A stretch of DNA of 21,960 nt from Clostridiales bacterium oral taxon 876 str. F0540 (GTDB lineage: Bacteria; Bacillota; Clostridia; Clostridiales; Clostridiaceae), in NCBI GenBank assembly GCA_000466585.1, contig KE993470.1:1-21960 (forward strand). The letters run 5' to 3'. Numbering within the stretch: position 1 is the stretch's first letter; each line of letters begins with the position of its first letter. Below the pieces are notes generated by a model that saw nothing but the letters and a program-made list of their open reading frames with translations, had not been told where the DNA came from and did not search any database. This document shows positions 1 to 7,155 of this stretch, one piece after another. Both the position numbers and the translations under genes were made by a program.

Positions 1-256
1 GTAAATATTTATATATTTAAAAATTTTTATAGTTATATATTTAAACATATTTATACATTAATATTTAAATATGTGAATCATAAAAGCCATTGCTTGCTTT
101 AATAAAGCCAAAATAAAAAATTAAAACAATTTTTACCTTGGTTTAAAATTCATAGTCTTCGTACATTTTCATAGGATATATACTTGTATTTTGAGCAAAC
201 TTATACTACAAACCTAAATAAAAAATAATTATTTAATTTAAAAGGAGGAGTCAACT

Positions 257-454
257 ATGTCAAGAAGAAGTAATAGAGTATTAGTACCACAAGCTAGAGC
301 AGGTCTAGATAGATTTAAGGAAGAAGTAGCAAGTGAAATAGGAATACCAAATTATGCTTCAATAGACAAAGGAAATCTTCCTTCAAGAGACAATGGGTAT
401 GTAGGCGGTTATATGGTTAAGAAAATGGTTGAAGCTTACGAAAAGAATCTATAA
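257..454 (+). CDS. Alpha/beta-type small acid-soluble spore protein (SASP)
   Basis: A 65-aa protein of the usual SASP length. Family features visible are the N-terminal LVPQARAGLDRFKEEVASEIGI block, which contains the E-V-A-S-E-I core expected for cleavage by the germination protease GPR, and the C-terminal GGYMVKKMVEAYE block. SASPs coat DNA in the forespore, holding it in an A-like form that protects against UV and heat, and are degraded to amino acids at germination. A strong AAAGGAGGAG ribosome binding site at 241-250 fixes the ATG. The gene is monocistronic and ends at a strong hairpin terminator. Members are normally transcribed by forespore sigma-G. TATACTA at 202-208 resembles a sigma-G -10 element, but I could not pair it with a convincing -35. 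Which ssp paralogue this is cannot be decided here. Confidence 0.96.
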   Translation: MSRRSNRVLVPQARAGLDRFKEEVASEIGIPNYASIDKGNLPSRDNGYVGGYMVKKMVEAYEKNL

Positions 455-460
455 TATATG

Positions 461-491
461 AAAAAGGTCAGGCGTTGTGCCTGACCTTTTT
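461..491 (+). terminator. Intrinsic terminator of the SASP gene
   Basis: Perfect 13-bp stem (461-473 with 479-491) around a 5-nt GTTGT loop. The right arm ends in a T run. It starts 6 nt after the stop codon. Confidence 0.93.
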
Positions 492-748
492 ATGGGTGTT
501 GGGGATTAGGGAATTATTTAATTTTGGGGGATGACGAATTTGGTTAAAATTTCTTCCTTGAATATATTATACAAGAGTATGTAATGGTTTGTCAATAATA
601 ATCTGTAATATTTAATAGTAATTATCGACAAAATTATTATAATTTTAATTTTTAAAAATTATGGTATAGTATAAATATAATGTAATAAATTTCTTGTAAT
701 AATAATGACACAAAATATCCAATATTTAAGGATTTTTTAGCATTACTA
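492..748. other. Intergenic region with no recognised gene
   Basis: This is the larger part of a 316-nt gap between the SASP terminator and the mutarotase gene. It is very AT-rich, with a G-rich patch (GGGTGTTGGGGATTAGGG) at about 494-511 and several TATAAT-like hexamers between 630 and 690. I see no open frame with a ribosome binding site, no strong hairpin and no riboswitch-like conserved core. Confidence 0.5.
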
Positions 749-776
749 TTGTACAATTTTTTATTGCATATAATAT
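749..776 (+). promoter_or_regulatory. Probable sigma-A promoter of the mutarotase gene
   Basis: TTGTAC at 749-754, a 16-nt spacer, then TAATAT at 771-776. An overlapping TATAAT lies at 769-774. It is 32 nt upstream of the start codon. Assignment is by consensus only. Confidence 0.45.
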
Positions 777-807
777 TGAGTTATAAATTAGAGGTAAGGT
801 GAATTAG

Positions 808-1677
808 ATGTATAAGGTTGAAGTTTTTGAAGATAAGTTTCAAATGTTTAGGCTTTCAGAGGTAAGTACAAATTCTTCTGTAGAAATTTGTACTGAAAGA
901 GGAGGAATAATAACAAGCTATAAAGTTAATGGAGAAGAAATTTTTTATTTAGACAAGGAAACCTTTTATGACGAAAAATCAAATATAAGAGGTGGAAATC
1001 CTATACTGTTTCCTATATGTGGTCAGCTTGAACAGGGAAAATACGAGCTCCATGGGAAAGAGTACAAGATGAAAAATCATGGAGTAGCAAGAACTAATGC
1101 CTGGAAGGTTATTGATACAAATATCAATGGTGAAGCATCTATTAAATTGAGTTTAAAGAGCACTGAAATAACTAAGGAAGAATTTCCTTTTGACTTTGAA
1201 TTAATTTTTACATATACGTTGAAGAACGGAAAGTTAATTATAGATCAGGAATATATTAATAACTCTGAGGAAACAATGCCAATCTATGCAGGGTTTCACC
1301 CTTATTTTAAAGCTTTAGAAAAAAATGTAAGCTATGATACTGATGCTGAAAATTATCTTGATTATAACGATATGAAAATAAAAAATTATACAGGATCCAT
1401 TGATTTATCAAATATGGTTGAATCTGCAGCATTCATTGATTCGAAGAGAAATAATATAAGCTTTAAGCTTAACGATTTAAAAAGAAATATAACCTTAAAC
1501 TATGGAGAAGAATTTAAGTATATCGTGCTCTGGAGTGTAAAAGATAAGGAATTTATATGTGTAGAGCCGTGGATGGCAAGAAATGGAGCGCTAAATTCAA
1601 AGGAAGGTCTGCAATATATAAATCCAGGAGAGAAATTGAAAACTTTCCTTAGTTTTGAAGTTCAAACGAACATATAA
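808..1677 (+). CDS. Aldose 1-epimerase-family sugar mutarotase (LacX/YeaD-like)
   Basis: A 289-aa galactose-mutarotase-fold protein, the usual length for the LacX/YeaD branch. Visible motifs are GGNPILFP (62-69), KNHGVAR (89-95), GFHPYF (162-167) and CVEPWMA (251-257). By family homology His91 and His164 would bind the sugar ring and protonate it, and Glu253 would be the base that interconverts alpha and beta anomers of a hexose or hexose phosphate. There is no signal peptide, so it acts in the cytoplasm. An AGAGGTAAGG ribosome binding site lies just upstream of the ATG. It is a single-gene unit with its own promoter and terminator, and no sugar operon adjoins it, so the substrate (free aldose or hexose 6-phosphate) cannot be inferred from context. 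Confidence 0.88.
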   Translation: MYKVEVFEDKFQMFRLSEVSTNSSVEICTERGGIITSYKVNGEEIFYLDKETFYDEKSNIRGGNPILFPICGQLEQGKYELHGKEYKMKNHGVARTNAWKVIDTNINGEASIKLSLKSTEITKEEFPFDFELIFTYTLKNGKLIIDQEYINNSEETMPIYAGFHPYFKALEKNVSYDTDAENYLDYNDMKIKNYTGSIDLSNMVESAAFIDSKRNNISFKLNDLKRNITLNYGEEFKYIVLWSVKDKEFICVEPWMARNGALNSKEGLQYINPGEKLKTFLSFEVQTNI

Positions 1678-1742
1678 AAAAGGTGCTGCTGCAAAACGAT
1701 TTAATCCTTACGGTATTATTGTTTTGTAGCAGCACTTTTTTA
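1675..1742. terminator. Bidirectional terminator between convergent genes
   Basis: A 15-bp perfect stem (1683-1697 with 1721-1735) around a 23-nt loop, flanked by A6 on the left and T6 on the right. It can serve both the mutarotase and the convergent gene ending at 1762. Confidence 0.9.
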
Positions 1743-1761
1743 TACAATATTATCTTGCACA

Positions 1762-2382
1762 TTACAGCACTAATTTGTGAGAAATAGATATATAGATATT
1801 ATTTTCTTCATTATGAAAGCTATCTAATACATCTCCTTTTAAATTCTTCTCAACAAGTGCTTTAAAAGAATTAATAGATTCTTTTGAAAGACTTATTGGT
1901 GTAGTTATTTCCAAAATATAGCTTGAATTGCTGTTTAATACAACATCTTTTATATCGAAATATTGCTTATATGTATTTCTAACTTCTTTACTGGACAAGA
2001 TACTTTCCCATCTTTTTTTTATCCGTTCTCTAATAACTATAGGATCCTTATTTACTTTAACAACAATGTCTCCTTTATATTTATCCCAGCTTATATCCAC
2101 ATCTCCGCCAAAACTGTATTCTAAAATTTTTTCTATTTTCTTAAGGCTGTCCGGAGTTAATCCGGCTGGTATTTTAGCTCTTAAATCAAAGCTATCGTAT
2201 CTATATACTTCTATTGATTTGATTTCAAAGGTTTCATTTAAGGTATTTTTTGTTTTAGTAACCTCCATAATTTTATGCCAATCTTTTTTAATCTTATTTT
2301 TTCTAAAGGAATCAGTTCTTGGAATAAGTGAATATATTCCTGCTGCACAAACACTAACTACTAATAAGCCTTCAGCAATCAT
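1762..2382 (-). CDS. Membrane-anchored protein with two tandem 90-residue repeats
   Basis: I do not recognise a named family. From the ATG at 2380-2382 the protein is 206 aa. That start is chosen because AGGAG (complement of 2391-2395) lies 8 nt upstream; the longest frame would start at a TTG at 2422-2424 with no ribosome binding site. Residues 4-21 form one hydrophobic helix, followed by basic residues, so the rest is probably cytoplasmic. The body consists of two copies of one domain at a constant offset of 90 residues without gaps: IKKDW/IKKRW (31/121), FEIKSIEV/FDIKDVVL (52/142), LTPDSLKKIEKI/LSKESINSFKAL (75/165) and GDIVVKV/NNIYISI (104/194). The alternating strand-helix-strand pattern faintly recalls the region ahead of the motor in FtsK-like proteins of Tn916-type elements, but there is no ATPase domain and this is only a memory-based hint. 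It is divergent from the SLATT-like gene. Confidence 0.75.
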   Translation of the reverse strand: MIAEGLLVVSVCAAGIYSLIPRTDSFRKNKIKKDWHKIMEVTKTKNTLNETFEIKSIEVYRYDSFDLRAKIPAGLTPDSLKKIEKILEYSFGGDVDISWDKYKGDIVVKVNKDPIVIRERIKKRWESILSSKEVRNTYKQYFDIKDVVLNSNSSYILEITTPISLSKESINSFKALVEKNLKGDVLDSFHNEENNIYISISHKLVL

Positions 2383-2522
2383 AATAAAATCTCCTAATAA
2401 ATCAATATAGTTAAATTTATTCAATAATAGAAGTTTTTATTACCTTGCTGTAGCTGACTTTGTAGCCTTTAAACTCAGGTTTTCATACAATAGTAGTATA
2501 GATTTGATGGGGGTGTAAAAGT

Positions 2523-3086
2523 TTGAACCTAAAGGCTAAGTTAAATATTTTGCAGGAAGAGCTGGAGTGTTCAATGTGTTATTTCAAGAGTAAACATAGA
2601 AGGACAAAGAATAGAGCCTATGCCATAAAAATTACTTCTGTATGCTTCAGTGCGCTTATAACAGTTATTTTAGGTTTAAGTGCAAGTGGAAGCTTACTTG
2701 ATATATTTAAAGATATTGCCCTTGTTTTAGGAGCTGCAGTAACAATAATAAATGCTGTAGATGCATTTTATAATTATGGAGCTCTTTGGATTAAAAATGC
2801 CGTTACTTTATCAAAGCTTAGAGAATTAAACATAAAGATTGAAATGTATTCTGTAGGCTGTGAAGACACGGAACTATCAGAAAAAAAGATTAATGAATTT
2901 ATAGGAGAATTTCAAAGAATACTTAAAGACGACATGAAGGAGTGGCTTAGAATAAGGGAAAAGGTAGGCAGGATGGAAGATAATAAGGAGGGCATTATTG
3001 GAAGTCAACCAACCATTTTGCAAGATAAATCAATAGATAAATTTAGAAGTGAAAATATAGACATAGTAAAAAATACAGAAAAATAA
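2523..3086 (+). CDS. Two-TM SLATT/DUF4231-like membrane protein
   Basis: 187 aa. It starts at a TTG codon 8 nt after a GGGGGTG ribosome binding site (about 2508-2514); no better start exists. An amphipathic N-terminal helix (1-30) is followed by TM helices at about 35-54 and 62-84, then a helical cytoplasmic region (88-150) beginning FYNYGALWIKNAVTLSKLRE, and a polar tail. The paired TM helices followed by W-x(n)-L-R-E-L-x-x-E-M-Y resemble the SLATT/DUF4231 superfamily. Members of that superfamily are predicted pore-forming effectors, often found with nucleotide-second-messenger systems. No CD-NTase, nuclease or toxin partner is visible here; the only close neighbour is the divergent repeat protein. 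Family assignment is moderate and function unknown. Confidence 0.6.
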   Translation: MNLKAKLNILQEELECSMCYFKSKHRRTKNRAYAIKITSVCFSALITVILGLSASGSLLDIFKDIALVLGAAVTIINAVDAFYNYGALWIKNAVTLSKLRELNIKIEMYSVGCEDTELSEKKINEFIGEFQRILKDDMKEWLRIREKVGRMEDNKEGIIGSQPTILQDKSIDKFRSENIDIVKNTEK

Positions 3087-3100
3087 AGCTATTATTCATT

Positions 3101-3135
3101 AAGGGTTAAGTTATTATTGAACTTAACCTTTTATT
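3101..3135 (+). terminator. Intrinsic terminator after the SLATT-like gene
   Basis: Stem 3101-3112 with 3120-3130, with one bulged G, a 7-nt loop and a following T-rich run (TTTTATTTT). Confidence 0.8.
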
Positions 3136-3211
3136 TTGGAAAAAATATAATAAAATATAACAGATTTGTTTTGCGCATAATAAAATGGACTACAATATGT
3201 TGGAGGGTGTT

Positions 3212-4435
3212 ATGTGCAAAGAAGCTAAAATTCTTTTAATTATCAGCGCTATATTTACATTTGCTATGGGACTATCAGGCATATTTGTAAATGTATTTTT
3301 CTGGAGACAAACCAGCGATTTTATTGTAATAGTTATATATAATTTGATGCATTATATTACTACTCCAATAGCGTTCATATTAGCAGGTATTATCGCTAAA
3401 AAGAAAAATGGAACATGGGCCCTTAGAATTGGATTAGTGATATTTGCTATATTTTATACACTAATACTCCTAATAGGAGGAAAAGGAATAACATACATAT
3501 ATCTTCTGGGAATTATATATGGTATGGCGACTGGATCATATTGGCTGGCCTTCAATACGCTAAGCTTTGATTTTACATGTGTAAACAATAGAGATACCTT
3601 TAATGGTTTTAACGGAAGCTGCGCAGGGATTGCAGCAGCAGTTGCACCTATAACCTCAGCATTTATAATAAGCAGATTTAATACCGGTAAAGGCTACAGC
3701 ATAGTGTTTTCCATAACTCTTGCTTTATTTATAGTTTTAATATTGGTAAGTCTAACTTTAAAATGCAAAAATTATGGCAGCAGAGTAAATTATAAAGTAG
3801 CGTTAGGAAGAAACTGCAGGGATTGGAGTATTATGAGGAAAGTTACATTCCTGTGGGGATTTAGAGACGTTATTATTGCTTTTACCGTAAATATATTAAT
3901 AATCCAGACTACAGGCAGTGAATTGTCACTTGGAAAGCTTACCTTTATAGCATCACTTTTGTCCTCTGCTTCCTATGTACTGGTTCAAAAAATAATAAAG
4001 CCTCCCAAGAGAAGCCTTGCTGTATATATAGGTTCAATAGGTTCTTTTGCTGCTGTTCTTATAGTAGCTTATAAGGTAATGTACTCTACCTTGATGTTGT
4101 ATGTATTATTGGATGCGTTTTTTTTGCCGTTTTTCTTGATACAGATGTCTTCTTCTGCATTTAATGTTATAAGTAGAGCTCATGACGAGGATATGAGAGT
4201 AGAATATATGATCAATAAGGATATTGCTTTAAATGTAGGTAGAATAATAAGTGCAGCTATACTAATAGTACTTCTAAATATATTTAAAAATTCTTCTGTA
4301 TTAAAGTTTTATTTAGTATTCATAGGATTTGCTCCAATAGTTGCTGGTTTCTTCTTAAGACAGTTAAAAGAAGTTCTTGGTGGAAACTGCGCACCGGAGC
4401 CTAAAGCTCCAATGAATAATGAAGATCAGCAGTAA
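3212..4435 (+). CDS. MFS-type multipass transporter, substrate unknown
   Basis: A 407-aa polytopic membrane protein with about 12 hydrophobic segments in two halves separated by a basic loop near KCKNYGSRVNYK, the usual major-facilitator layout. The ATG at 3212 is preferred because GGAGG at 3202-3206 lies 5 nt upstream; the in-frame ATG at 3185 has no ribosome binding site. The KKKNGTWALRIGL segment after TM2 fits the MFS loop 2-3 position, although the classic GxLaDrxGRkxxl motif is degenerate. The C-terminus is polar and cytoplasmic. It may transport a small solute or a drug, but no catabolic or regulatory gene adjoins it, so neither can be supported. Confidence 0.75.
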   Translation: MCKEAKILLIISAIFTFAMGLSGIFVNVFFWRQTSDFIVIVIYNLMHYITTPIAFILAGIIAKKKNGTWALRIGLVIFAIFYTLILLIGGKGITYIYLLGIIYGMATGSYWLAFNTLSFDFTCVNNRDTFNGFNGSCAGIAAAVAPITSAFIISRFNTGKGYSIVFSITLALFIVLILVSLTLKCKNYGSRVNYKVALGRNCRDWSIMRKVTFLWGFRDVIIAFTVNILIIQTTGSELSLGKLTFIASLLSSASYVLVQKIIKPPKRSLAVYIGSIGSFAAVLIVAYKVMYSTLMLYVLLDAFFLPFFLIQMSSSAFNVISRAHDEDMRVEYMINKDIALNVGRIISAAILIVLLNIFKNSSVLKFYLVFIGFAPIVAGFFLRQLKEVLGGNCAPEPKAPMNNEDQQ

Positions 4436-4437
4436 GA

Positions 4438-4472
4438 CTATAAACTGTCTCTGTATTTGAGACAGTTTATAG
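4438..4472 (+). terminator. Perfect 14-bp hairpin after the MFS gene, no T run
   Basis: Stem 4438-4451 with 4459-4472, loop TGTATTT. It begins 2 nt after the stop codon. The usual T tract is missing (AGAATGCTAG follows), so it may be a weak terminator or an mRNA 3'-end stabiliser. Confidence 0.5.
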
Positions 4473-4554
4473 AATGCTAGTATATTAAAAAGTTTAAAAT
4501 AATATAATAAATTAGCCTGTATATAAATGAATTTATGTTTAGGGGGCTTATATA

Positions 4555-5094
4555 ATGTTTAAGGTCTTGGAAACAGATATGACGGAGCTAAATATAGCGG
4601 TTAAAAATACAGAAGAGATCTATCAGCAGTTTGGATACAGCTCAATAAATGAAAACACAATAAGCAAGGATTTTGAAGAATATATATTAGGGTGTGTAAA
4701 AAATTATCCATTAGAGGAAAAGGTTAAGATTGTAATACATATACGAAAGAAGGATGAAAAGGAATTAGATAGCCTGGATGACCATATTCATAAACATTTT
4801 TGCAATAAGCTTGCAGATATAGAGCTTAGTCTAAAACAGCAGTTTAAGGAATGGAAAATAAATATGACAATCGGTATATTGTTTTTGGTTCTTTGCTTAG
4901 TTTTGGTACAAGTTCTTGAGGCTTTTCAGCATATAAATTTTATGAAGATTATAAAGGAAGGGCTAATTATAATAGGCTGGGTTGCTCTTTGGGAACCGGT
5001 GACTTTCATACTCTTCAGCTGGAGAAATTTAAGACGTGACAGGCTGTACTATAAAAAACTTTGCAGTATACCTATTAGTGTAGTAGAATATTAG
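4555..5094 (+). CDS. Unrecognised protein: soluble N-terminal domain plus two TM helices
   Basis: A 179-aa protein I cannot assign to a family. An AGGGGG ribosome binding site (4540-4545) supports the ATG. Residues 1-100 are soluble and acidic/basic mixed. They contain a predicted strand (EKVKIVIHIRKK, 55-66) and a long helix rich in H, D and E (LDDHIHKHFCNKLADIELSLKQQF, 73-96). Two TM helices follow at about 105-125 and 134-155, then a basic tail (WRNLRRDRLYYKK). By the positive-inside rule both soluble parts would face the cytoplasm. The gap to larE is 39 nt with no terminator, so the two may be co-transcribed, but nothing ties this protein to sulfur transfer. It could be a sensor or accessory membrane protein. 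Confidence 0.72.
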   Translation: MFKVLETDMTELNIAVKNTEEIYQQFGYSSINENTISKDFEEYILGCVKNYPLEEKVKIVIHIRKKDEKELDSLDDHIHKHFCNKLADIELSLKQQFKEWKINMTIGILFLVLCLVLVQVLEAFQHINFMKIIKEGLIIIGWVALWEPVTFILFSWRNLRRDRLYYKKLCSIPISVVEY

Positions 5095-5133
5095 TGTAAT
5101 TACATAATATCAAATACCTTAGGGGGTTACACT

Positions 5134-5964
5134 ATGGATTTACAGCAAAAGTTTCAAAAGCTTAAAGATATTCTTAAGGAAATAGGCAGTGCAGCAATTG
5201 CTTATTCAGGTGGAGTAGACAGTACATTCTTGTTAAAGGTAGCCTATGATGAGTTAGGAGAGAATATAATAGCTGTAACAGCAAAATCCTCTACTTATCC
5301 GGAAAGAGAGTATAAAGAAGCTCAAAAGTACATAGCACAGTTTGGTGCAAAACATATTACAATAGTTTCAGAGGAATTAGAAATAGAAGGATTTGCAAAG
5401 AATCCGGTAAATAGATGTTATTTCTGTAAAACAGAATTATTCAGCAAGGTAAGACAAGAGGCTGACAAGTATGGACTAAAGCATGTGCTTGATGGTTCTA
5501 ATTTTGATGATATAGGTGACTATAGGCCGGGTATGAAGGCAGCTAGAGAGCAGGGAGTAAGAAGTCCTTTAAAGGAAGCGGAGCTTACTAAAAATGATAT
5601 ACGCGAGCTTTCAAAAATGCTTAACATACCAACTTGGGATAAGCCGTCTTTTGCTTGCCTTTCTTCAAGATTTCCTTATGGAAATGAGATAACAGTTCAA
5701 AAGCTAAGCATGGTTGATAAAGCAGAGCAATTTTTAATGGATATGGGCTTTAGACAGTTAAGAGTAAGACACCATGGTGATATAGCAAGAATTGAAGTTG
5801 CTCCGGAAGATAGGGCTAAATTCTTTGATATAGATATCATGGACAAGGTTGGCAAAGAATTTAAAAATATTGGTTTTAAATATGTGACTTTGGATATGCT
5901 AGGCTATAGAACAGGAAGTATGAATGAAGTTTTAAGCGAAAAGGAAAAAGCTTCAGCTAAATAA
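5134..5964 (+). CDS. larE: ATP-dependent sacrificial sulfur transferase LarE
   Basis: 276 aa, full length for LarE. The PP-loop ATP-binding motif AYSGGVDST (23-31) is at the N-terminus, where ATP adenylylates pyridinium-3,5-biscarboxylic acid mononucleotide. Cys175 in PSFACLSSRFPYG (171-183) aligns with the sacrificial Cys176 of Lactiplantibacillus plantarum LarE, which gives up its own sulfur and becomes dehydroalanine during synthesis of the nickel-pincer cofactor of lactate racemase. There is also an NRCYFC pair at 93-98. An AGGGGGT ribosome binding site supports the ATG. No larA, larB or larC is in the window. The next gene starts 28 nt downstream and is probably co-transcribed. LarE-like PP-loop proteins of other function exist, so the substrate is inferred from homology. 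Confidence 0.9.
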   Translation: MDLQQKFQKLKDILKEIGSAAIAYSGGVDSTFLLKVAYDELGENIIAVTAKSSTYPEREYKEAQKYIAQFGAKHITIVSEELEIEGFAKNPVNRCYFCKTELFSKVRQEADKYGLKHVLDGSNFDDIGDYRPGMKAAREQGVRSPLKEAELTKNDIRELSKMLNIPTWDKPSFACLSSRFPYGNEITVQKLSMVDKAEQFLMDMGFRQLRVRHHGDIARIEVAPEDRAKFFDIDIMDKVGKEFKNIGFKYVTLDMLGYRTGSMNEVLSEKEKASAK

Positions 5965-5992
5965 TACTTGTAAAATGGAACGAGGGTTTAAA

Positions 5993-6526
5993 GTGAGTTT
6001 GTTTTTTGAAGGTGAAGAGCAGAGCCTTATAAATATACTTGATGCAAGAGAAGAAAGAGTTAAATATCAGGAATATTTACTTAGCAAATACAAAAATACA
6101 ATTATTTCTTATAAACTTAATATTCCTGGTAGTATAAAGTATAACCTGCATATAAAACAGATTTTTGATGAGGGACTTTTACTATTGAATAAAAGATTAG
6201 ATGAACTCTCAATAAATAAACTTAGTGAGAAACTAATTTATAAAAACAGCGGCCCTGAATATTTTGCAGTACTTGATGAAGCAGAGTATAAAATTAAAAA
6301 GCTTACAACCGATATTGAAGAGAAGCATGCTCTAGGAAGATTATTTGATTTTGATGTCATAAATAAAGATGGAAAACAAATTTCAAGAAAAGAGCTTGGA
6401 ATAGAAACAAGAAAATGCTTCTTATGCGGAGGCAATGCTTTTGAATGCGGAAGAAGCAGAAGGCATGAGTTTAGAGATTTATTATCTGCAATAGAGAAAA
6501 CAGCAATTGATTATTTTAATAGGTAA
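5993..6526 (+). CDS. citX: CitX-like holo-ACP synthase (citrate lyase prosthetic-group transferase)
   Basis: 177 aa from a GTG start at 5993, preferred because GAGGG (5982-5986) lies 6 nt upstream; an in-frame ATG at 5975 has no ribosome binding site. The C-terminal half carries the CitX hallmarks GRLFDFDVI (about 114-122), ISRKELG, RKCFLCGGNAFECGRSRRH (about 140-158) with its conserved cysteines. CitX transfers the 2'-(5''-triphosphoribosyl)-3'-dephospho-CoA precursor onto the acyl carrier subunit of citrate lyase. No citC, citD, citE, citF or citG is present in the window. It follows larE in an apparent operon and ends at a strong terminator, so it may serve a citrate lyase encoded elsewhere or a different carrier protein. 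Confidence 0.82.
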   Translation: MSLFFEGEEQSLINILDAREERVKYQEYLLSKYKNTIISYKLNIPGSIKYNLHIKQIFDEGLLLLNKRLDELSINKLSEKLIYKNSGPEYFAVLDEAEYKIKKLTTDIEEKHALGRLFDFDVINKDGKQISRKELGIETRKCFLCGGNAFECGRSRRHEFRDLLSAIEKTAIDYFNR

Positions 6527-6560
6527 AAAGTATGGATATTTGGTCCATACTTTTTGTTTT
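6525..6560. terminator. Bidirectional terminator between citX and the L,D-transpeptidase
   Basis: Perfect 12-bp stem 6525-6536 with 6544-6555, loop TATTTGG, A5 on the left and T5GT4 on the right. Its left arm overlaps the citX stop codon. Confidence 0.92.
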
Positions 6561-6568
6561 TAAGCGCG

Positions 6569-6946
6569 CTATGAAATTGTAACTATCGTGCCTATAGGCA
6601 CCAAATTAAATAGTTCTATAACGTTATTATTGTACATTCTAATACAACCGTTAGATACAGCTTTTCCTATTGATGAGGGATTATTTGTTCCATGAATGCC
6701 ATAGTCACCATTAGGGGCATTTAGTCCAATCCATCTTGCTCCAAATGGACCTCCCGGGTTAACCGCTTTATTAATTATTTTGAAGGTTCCCTTTGGTGTT
6801 GGTGTTGATGGCTTACCAATGGCAATGGGGTAAGTCTTAAATACAATTCCATTTTTAAGTAAAGTTAATCTTCTGATAGATGTGTTAACTGAAATAGAAT
6901 AACGAGATACTCTCATCATCTCCTCAGCATATGGACAAAAATACAT
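6569..6946 (-). CDS. YkuD-family L,D-transpeptidase, short form without signal peptide
   Basis: From the ATG at 6944-6946 the protein is 125 aa. This start is chosen because GGAGGA (complement of 6951-6956) lies 4 nt upstream; the longest frame, starting at 7015, lacks a ribosome binding site. It is almost entirely a YkuD domain, with IAIGKPSTPTPKGTF (41-55), the GARWIGL block (69-75) and the catalytic motif HGTNNPSSIGKAVSNGCIRM from 85, with His85 and nucleophile Cys101. L,D-transpeptidases form 3-3 peptidoglycan crosslinks outside the membrane, yet no signal peptide, TM segment or LysM domain is present. Similar minimal YkuD proteins occur in clostridia and bacilli, some linked to spores. 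It is monocistronic. Confidence 0.88.
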   Translation of the reverse strand: MYFCPYAEEMMRVSRYSISVNTSIRRLTLLKNGIVFKTYPIAIGKPSTPTPKGTFKIINKAVNPGGPFGARWIGLNAPNGDYGIHGTNNPSSIGKAVSNGCIRMYNNNVIELFNLVPIGTIVTIS

Positions 6947-7060
6947 AATTTCCTCCAATAAAAATATGCTCTTTCTTATATTATGCATGAGTAAGCTAAA
7001 GTGATAATCAAACAAATGTCACAAAATAAAATAAAAAATCGAATTATGAAGTTATTTTAA

Positions 7061-7089
7061 TTGACGTAATAGAATAATTTTAATAATAT
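7061..7089 (+). promoter_or_regulatory. Sigma-A promoter of the amino-acid permease
   Basis: TTGACG at 7061-7066, a 17-nt spacer, TAATAT at 7084-7089. This is the best -35/-10 match in the window, 66 nt before the start codon. Confidence 0.7.
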
Positions 7090-7155
7090 ATGAATATAAT
7101 TAAAAAATATTTAGAAATATATCAATGTCTAAAAGTAAAGAAAGGAATTTAATTT

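Noticed and set aside
1928..2410. 160-aa plus-strand frame opposite the repeat protein
   Set aside because: It is antisense to a gene with an internal duplication and a good ribosome binding site, and has no recognisable domain. It is a shadow frame.
2523..3086. SLATT-like gene as part of a CD-NTase or other defence operon
   Set aside because: No nucleotidyltransferase, nuclease, TIR or protease gene is nearby; the downstream gene is an MFS transporter behind a terminator.
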